Of a stretch of 64,000 nt of DNA, positions 60,562 to 64,000 are shown in pieces. Made by a program: the position numbers and the translations under genes. Every line of letters starts with the position of its first letter. Within the stretch, counting starts at the first letter, position 1. The DNA comes from Amycolatopsis sp. MtRt-6 (GTDB lineage: Bacteria > Actinomycetota > Actinomycetes > Mycobacteriales > Pseudonocardiaceae): contig NZ_JADWPD010000015.1 in NCBI RefSeq assembly GCF_017308975.1, positions 35,486-99,485 on the forward strand. The letters are read 5' to 3'. The notes beneath the pieces are model-generated. The model saw only the letters and a list, made by a program, of their open reading frames with translations. It was not told the DNA's origin and did no database searches.

Positions 60562-62088
60562 GTGACAGCCCGCCGCTTCCGACTTCGCCGCGCAGCTCCG
60601 CTGCTCGGTGTCCTGCTCACGGTCGCGGCGTGCTCGGGCGGTCCGGACACCGACGGCGGCCCGGTCCAGGCCACCCCGGCCCCCAGCGGGTCGGTCGCCG
60701 CGGTGTGCGACAAGCAGCCGGCCGGCCCCGCGGCCGCGCCGGCGGGTGCCGTCGTCGTCGATCCCGCCGTGCCGGGCGACCTGGCGGCGAAGACGCGTTC
60801 GGCCGGGCCCGGCACGACCTTCTGGCTCAAGCCCGGCAAGCACATCCTGGGCGACGACAAGTACGACCAGGTGTCCCCCAAGGACGGCGACGTGTACATC
60901 GGCGCTCCCGGCGCGGTCGTCGACGGCCGGAGGATCAACCAGTACGCCTTCACCGGGCACGCGGTCGACGTCAAGATCACCTACCTGACCGTGCAGGGCT
61001 TCGTGGCCCCGCGCGACGAAGGCGTGGTCAACCACGACTCCGGCGACGGCTGGTCGATCGAGCACTCGACCATCCAGGACAACGACGGTGCCGGGCTCAT
61101 GGCGGGCGCGCGCCAGCAGGTGCGCGGCAACTGCCTGCGCCGCAACGGCCAGTACGGGATGAACGCCTACTCCGGCACCACGCCGCTCACCGCGCTCGTC
61201 GTCGAGGGCAACGAGATCGCCGGCAACAACACCGGTGACTGGGAAGCCAAGATCGACGGCTGCGGCTGCAGCGGCGGCGTCAAGTTCTGGGCCGTCAACG
61301 GTGCCGACGTGCGCGGCAACTGGGTGCACGACAACCACGGCACCGGCCTGTGGGCCGACACGAACAACAACGACTTCCTCATCGAGGGCAACCTCATCGA
61401 GAACAACGACAGCGCCGCGCTGATCTACGAGATCAGCTACAACGCGATCATCCGCGACAACACGATCCGCAAGAACAACTGGGCCGACGGCCGCCGGTAC
61501 GCCGACCGCGGCGACAACTTCCCGACACCGGCGATCTACATCTCCGAGTCCGGCGGCGAACCGCGGATCAAGGCCCGCACGGCGAAGATCGACATCTCCC
61601 GCAACTACCTGGAGAACAATTGGTCCGGGATCACGCTGTGGGAGAACGCCGACCGGTTCTGCAACAGCCCGGCCAACACCTCCTCGGGCGACTGCACCCG
61701 GCTGGTGCCCGCCGTCAAGCAGTGCGCGGCCCCGGCGATCGCCAGCGGCCCGCTTCTGGCCGACTGCCGCTGGAAGACCCAGCACGTCGACATCCACGAC
61801 AACAAGTTCGTGCTCGACCCGGCGGTCGTGGGCTGCCAGGCCTCGTGCGGCCGGATGGGCCTGCTGTCGAACTTCGGCACCTACCCGGACTGGTCGCCGT
61901 ACCGCGGCGAAGACATCCAGGAAGCGATCACGTTCAAGCAGGACAACCGCTGGCACGACAACAGCTACGTCGGCCCGTGGACGTTCATCGTCCACTCGGC
62001 CGACCGCGTCCTCGAGATCGGCGAGTGGGAAGGCGCGCCGTATTCGCAGGACAGCGGCAGCACCTTCACCGCGCAGGGTGGAGGCTGA
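60562..62088 (+). CDS. lipoprotein with right-handed parallel beta-helix repeats
   Basis: A 508-residue exported lipoprotein. The signal peptide RRAAPLLGVLLTVAAC ends in a lipobox with Cys24, then a Pro/Gly-rich linker. From about residue 130 the sequence has the periodic Asn/Asp/Gly-rich turns of a parallel beta-helix: NHDSGDGWSIEHSTIQDNDG, GNEIAGNNTGDWEAKIDGCG, GNWVHDNHGTGLWADTNNND and EGNLIENNDSAALIYEISYN, continuing to about residue 430. This fold (PbH1/CASH type) is common in epimerases, lyases and surface carbohydrate-binding proteins. GTG 60562, 9 bp after the heparinase-like stop. Confidence 0.83.
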   Translation: MTARRFRLRRAAPLLGVLLTVAACSGGPDTDGGPVQATPAPSGSVAAVCDKQPAGPAAAPAGAVVVDPAVPGDLAAKTRSAGPGTTFWLKPGKHILGDDKYDQVSPKDGDVYIGAPGAVVDGRRINQYAFTGHAVDVKITYLTVQGFVAPRDEGVVNHDSGDGWSIEHSTIQDNDGAGLMAGARQQVRGNCLRRNGQYGMNAYSGTTPLTALVVEGNEIAGNNTGDWEAKIDGCGCSGGVKFWAVNGADVRGNWVHDNHGTGLWADTNNNDFLIEGNLIENNDSAALIYEISYNAIIRDNTIRKNNWADGRRYADRGDNFPTPAIYISESGGEPRIKARTAKIDISRNYLENNWSGITLWENADRFCNSPANTSSGDCTRLVPAVKQCAAPAIASGPLLADCRWKTQHVDIHDNKFVLDPAVVGCQASCGRMGLLSNFGTYPDWSPYRGEDIQEAITFKQDNRWHDNSYVGPWTFIVHSADRVLEIGEWEGAPYSQDSGSTFTAQGGG

Positions 62089-62089
62089 C

Positions 62090-63358
62090 ATGGCGACGCA
62101 CCCCGCACCGGCCGGCCTTCGCGGTGACGCCGCGCCCGAACCCGTGTCCTCGACGCCGAAGTGGGCGGGCGTGGCGTGGGCGCTGCTGATCCTCAACACG
62201 CTCGGCTCGACCGGCGCGAAGACGATCCTCCCGCTGCCGCGGTCGGTCAGCCAGCTGGTCACCATGGGCTCGCTGATGACGGCGTTCGTGATCGCGCTGG
62301 CGCTGAACAAGCACCTGCGGATCCGCCCGAGCGCGTACCTGCTGCTGCTGACGGCGCTGCTGGGAACGAGCATCCTCTCCAGCGCCGACCTGCAGGAGGG
62401 CCTCGGCGCGTTGTTCCGGTGCTTCCGGCTCACGGTGTTCGTCTCCACGCTCTGGTTGCTCACCCGCTGGTGGGACGGCGGGTTCAGCTTCGTCCGGTAC
62501 CACATCCGCACCTACGCGGTGGTGCTCGCGTCGGTGGCGGTCGGCCTGGTGATCTCGCCCGGCAACGCGATGCCGGAGGAGTACGGCGGCCGGCTTTCGG
62601 GCGCGGTCTGGCCGTTGACCCCGCCGCAGATCGGCCAGTACGCGGCGGTGATTTCCGGGCTCACGCTCCTCCTCTGGTTCGGGCGCCGCACGACGTGGCG
62701 CAGCGCGGTGCTGATCGTGGTGCCGGTGCTGGGGCTGCTGATGCTCACGCACACCCGCACGGCGACGCTCGGCCTCGTCGCCGGCCTCGCGGTGGCCTTC
62801 CTGTCGATGGTCCTGACCAGTGCCCGTGCGCGGAAGGTGTTCGCGTGGACGGTCGGCATCGGCGGGGCCGCCGGCATCGTGCTCGCGGGCGCGCTGCAGA
62901 CGTGGTTCCTCCGCGGGCAGAGCGCCGACAACTTCTCCAGCCTGACCGGCCGCGCGAAGGTGTGGGACGCACTGCTGGAGGCCCCGCGGACGACAGCGGA
63001 GTACATCTTCGGCGTCGGCCTGACGGACAAGTCCTACGACGGCCTCCCGATCGACAACAGCTGGCTCGCGATCTACCACGAGCAGGGGTTCGTCGGGATC
63101 GCGCTGGTCGCCGCGTTCCTGCTGACCCTGATCGTGGTCGCGGTGCTCCGGCCGCCTTCGCTGGCGAGGGCGTGCGCGATCTTCCTGATCACCTACTGCG
63201 TTTCGGCTTCCTATACCGAAGCGGGTCTCGGCGACGCCTCGCCGTATCTGCTGCACCTGGCGGTCGCCGCGTCGCTGCTGGTCCGCGGGGTGCCGCAGTC
63301 CGACGAACAAGCATTCATCCCGGCGAAGGGGGCAGACGTGCGAGGTGCAGGCGCGTGA
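62090..63358 (+). CDS. O-antigen ligase/polymerase (Wzy/WaaL) family membrane protein
   Basis: A 422-residue integral membrane protein with about 11-12 hydrophobic helices and a large extracytoplasmic loop containing GRLSGAVWPLTPPQIGQYAA (about residues 168-187) and SLTGRAKVWDALLEAPRTTA (about 284-303), the O-antigen-ligase signature (the GR of SLTGR). Wzy-type polymerases and WaaL-type ligases share this fold; a polymerase is likelier in an organism without lipid A, but this is inference. ATG 62090 with GGTGGAGG at 62077-62084; GTG 62078 is the longer alternative. Its TGA overlaps the GTG of the next gene. Confidence 0.83.
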   Translation: MATHPAPAGLRGDAAPEPVSSTPKWAGVAWALLILNTLGSTGAKTILPLPRSVSQLVTMGSLMTAFVIALALNKHLRIRPSAYLLLLTALLGTSILSSADLQEGLGALFRCFRLTVFVSTLWLLTRWWDGGFSFVRYHIRTYAVVLASVAVGLVISPGNAMPEEYGGRLSGAVWPLTPPQIGQYAAVISGLTLLLWFGRRTTWRSAVLIVVPVLGLLMLTHTRTATLGLVAGLAVAFLSMVLTSARARKVFAWTVGIGGAAGIVLAGALQTWFLRGQSADNFSSLTGRAKVWDALLEAPRTTAEYIFGVGLTDKSYDGLPIDNSWLAIYHEQGFVGIALVAAFLLTLIVVAVLRPPSLARACAIFLITYCVSASYTEAGLGDASPYLLHLAVAASLLVRGVPQSDEQAFIPAKGADVRGAGA

Positions 63359-64000
63359 AGGTGCTCGTGGTGCACAACCGCTACCGGTCCGAGCAGCCGA
63401 GCGGGGAGAACAACGTCGTCGACGCCGAGGTGACGTTGCTCGCCGAGGGCGGTCACCAGGTGTCGTTGTTCGAACGCCGCAGCGACGACATCGCGGCGAT
63501 GCCGCTGCCCCGGAAGGCCGCGGTACCGCTGATGGTGCCGTGGAACCCGGTGGTGCGGAAGGAGCTCGCTGCCCGGCTGCGGGCGTCGCGCCCGGACGTC
63601 GTGCACATCCACAACACGTTTCCGCTGCTGTCGCCTTCGGTGGTCGCCGCGTGCGCGGACGCGGGGGTGCCCGCGGTCGCGACGCTGCACAACTACACGA
63701 TGGTCTGCCCACCCGGCACGCTCCACCGCGACGGCCGCATCTGCACCGAGTGCGTCGGCGGCTCACCGCTGCCGGCGGTGAAGCACGGCTGCTACCGCGG
63801 TTCGACCGCGGCCACGCTCCCGATGGCGGCGAGCATGGTCGCGAACCGGCGCCGGTGGTGGACGGGGGTGTCCAGGTTCTTCTGCATTTCGGCGGCCCAA
63901 CGTGACCTCCTGGTGTCGGCCGGGATGCCCGGCGAGCGGATGGTGGTGAAGCACAATTTCGTCACCGACCCCGGCGTCCGCCGCACCGGCGACGGCAAGC
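63355..64000 (+). CDS. GT4 family glycosyltransferase, cut by the window end
   Basis: At least 215 codons, open to the last base. The GTG at 63355 overlaps the previous stop (GTGA). N-terminal KVLVVHNRYRSEQPSGENNV and DAEVTLLAEGGHQVSLFERR match the Rossmann start of GT4 enzymes that act on exopolysaccharides; RPDVVHIHNTFPLLSPSVVA and VPAVATLHNYTMVCPPGTLH follow, with a Cys-rich loop (CTECVGGSPLPAVKHGCYRG) usual in this subgroup. The C-terminal donor domain lies beyond the window. Confidence 0.85.
   Translation, partial: MKVLVVHNRYRSEQPSGENNVVDAEVTLLAEGGHQVSLFERRSDDIAAMPLPRKAAVPLMVPWNPVVRKELAARLRASRPDVVHIHNTFPLLSPSVVAACADAGVPAVATLHNYTMVCPPGTLHRDGRICTECVGGSPLPAVKHGCYRGSTAATLPMAASMVANRRRWWTGVSRFFCISAAQRDLLVSAGMPGERMVVKHNFVTDPGVRRTGDGK

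Noticed and set aside
58270..62511. A 1413-codon reverse-strand open frame over the exopolysaccharide genes
   Set aside because: It is antisense to several genes with clear domain motifs and overlapping start/stop signals. Its Arg/Ala/Gly/Pro-rich composition and lack of domains are the usual product of GC bias at third positions.

Overview
The window is high-GC actinomycete chromosome, most like Pseudonocardiaceae and probably Amycolatopsis or a close relative. This rests on strong GC bias at third codon positions (long antisense shadow frames almost everywhere), many GTG starts, ATGA/GTGA gene overlaps, a BldC-type regulator, a SARP-type regulator, an ESX accessory cassette, and menaquinone/complex I gene order resembling the Mycobacterium tuberculosis Rv0534c-Rv0562 region. 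No rRNA, tRNA, CRISPR array, transposase or integrase was seen by eye. The assignment is inference from gene content; no database search was run.

Layout. 1-2.8 kb: contig-edge-like low-complexity DNA, a small membrane protein, BldC, an Lrp regulator, a DUF4229 membrane protein and a Cds1-like PLP enzyme. 2.8-7.7 kb: menaquinone genes, with menB-menE-small secreted ORF-menA leftward and menD rightward. 7.8-15 kb: a secreted M1 metallopeptidase, DUF3592 protein, GNAT acetyltransferase, inositol monophosphatase family protein, two GT-B glycosyltransferases (the first MgtA/PimB-like), a SARP regulator and a small secreted protein. 15.1-17.1 kb: menG and a menJ-like reductase. 17.2-33.4 kb: a full 14-gene nuoA-N operon behind a 430-bp leader carrying two near-perfect Rex-type operators. 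33.4-39 kb: an accessory patch of lower GC with a broken XRE/DUF5753 gene, a leftward ESX-associated cassette (EspG-like, PPE-like, DUF3558 lipoprotein, WXG-like), decayed coding remnants and a secreted protein. 39.3-47.5 kb: polyprenyl diphosphate synthase, sunset-domain membrane protein, korAB, enoyl-CoA hydratase, DUF2550 protein, and a divergent Lrp/dimethylargininase pair. 47.6-64 kb: an exopolysaccharide locus running off the right edge.

How it fits together. The men genes and the polyprenyl synthase make the menaquinone that NDH-1 reduces, so quinone synthesis and its main reductase sit together, and the Rex-like sites suggest NADH/NAD+-responsive control of nuo. The right-hand locus holds a polysaccharide deacetylase, nucleotide-sugar dehydrogenase, GT4 enzymes, two Wzz-like proteins whose kinase-like tails lack a Walker A motif, an AsnB-type amidotransferase, a two-domain dehydrogenase, a heparinase-fold lyase, a parallel beta-helix lipoprotein and an O-antigen-ligase/polymerase. 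It looks like a secreted, uronate- or amide-modified polysaccharide system whose product is unknown. It resembles exosortase-associated EPS loci in parts list but shows no exosortase here. Two tiny ORFs (45 and 43 codons) that length filters would miss are also described.
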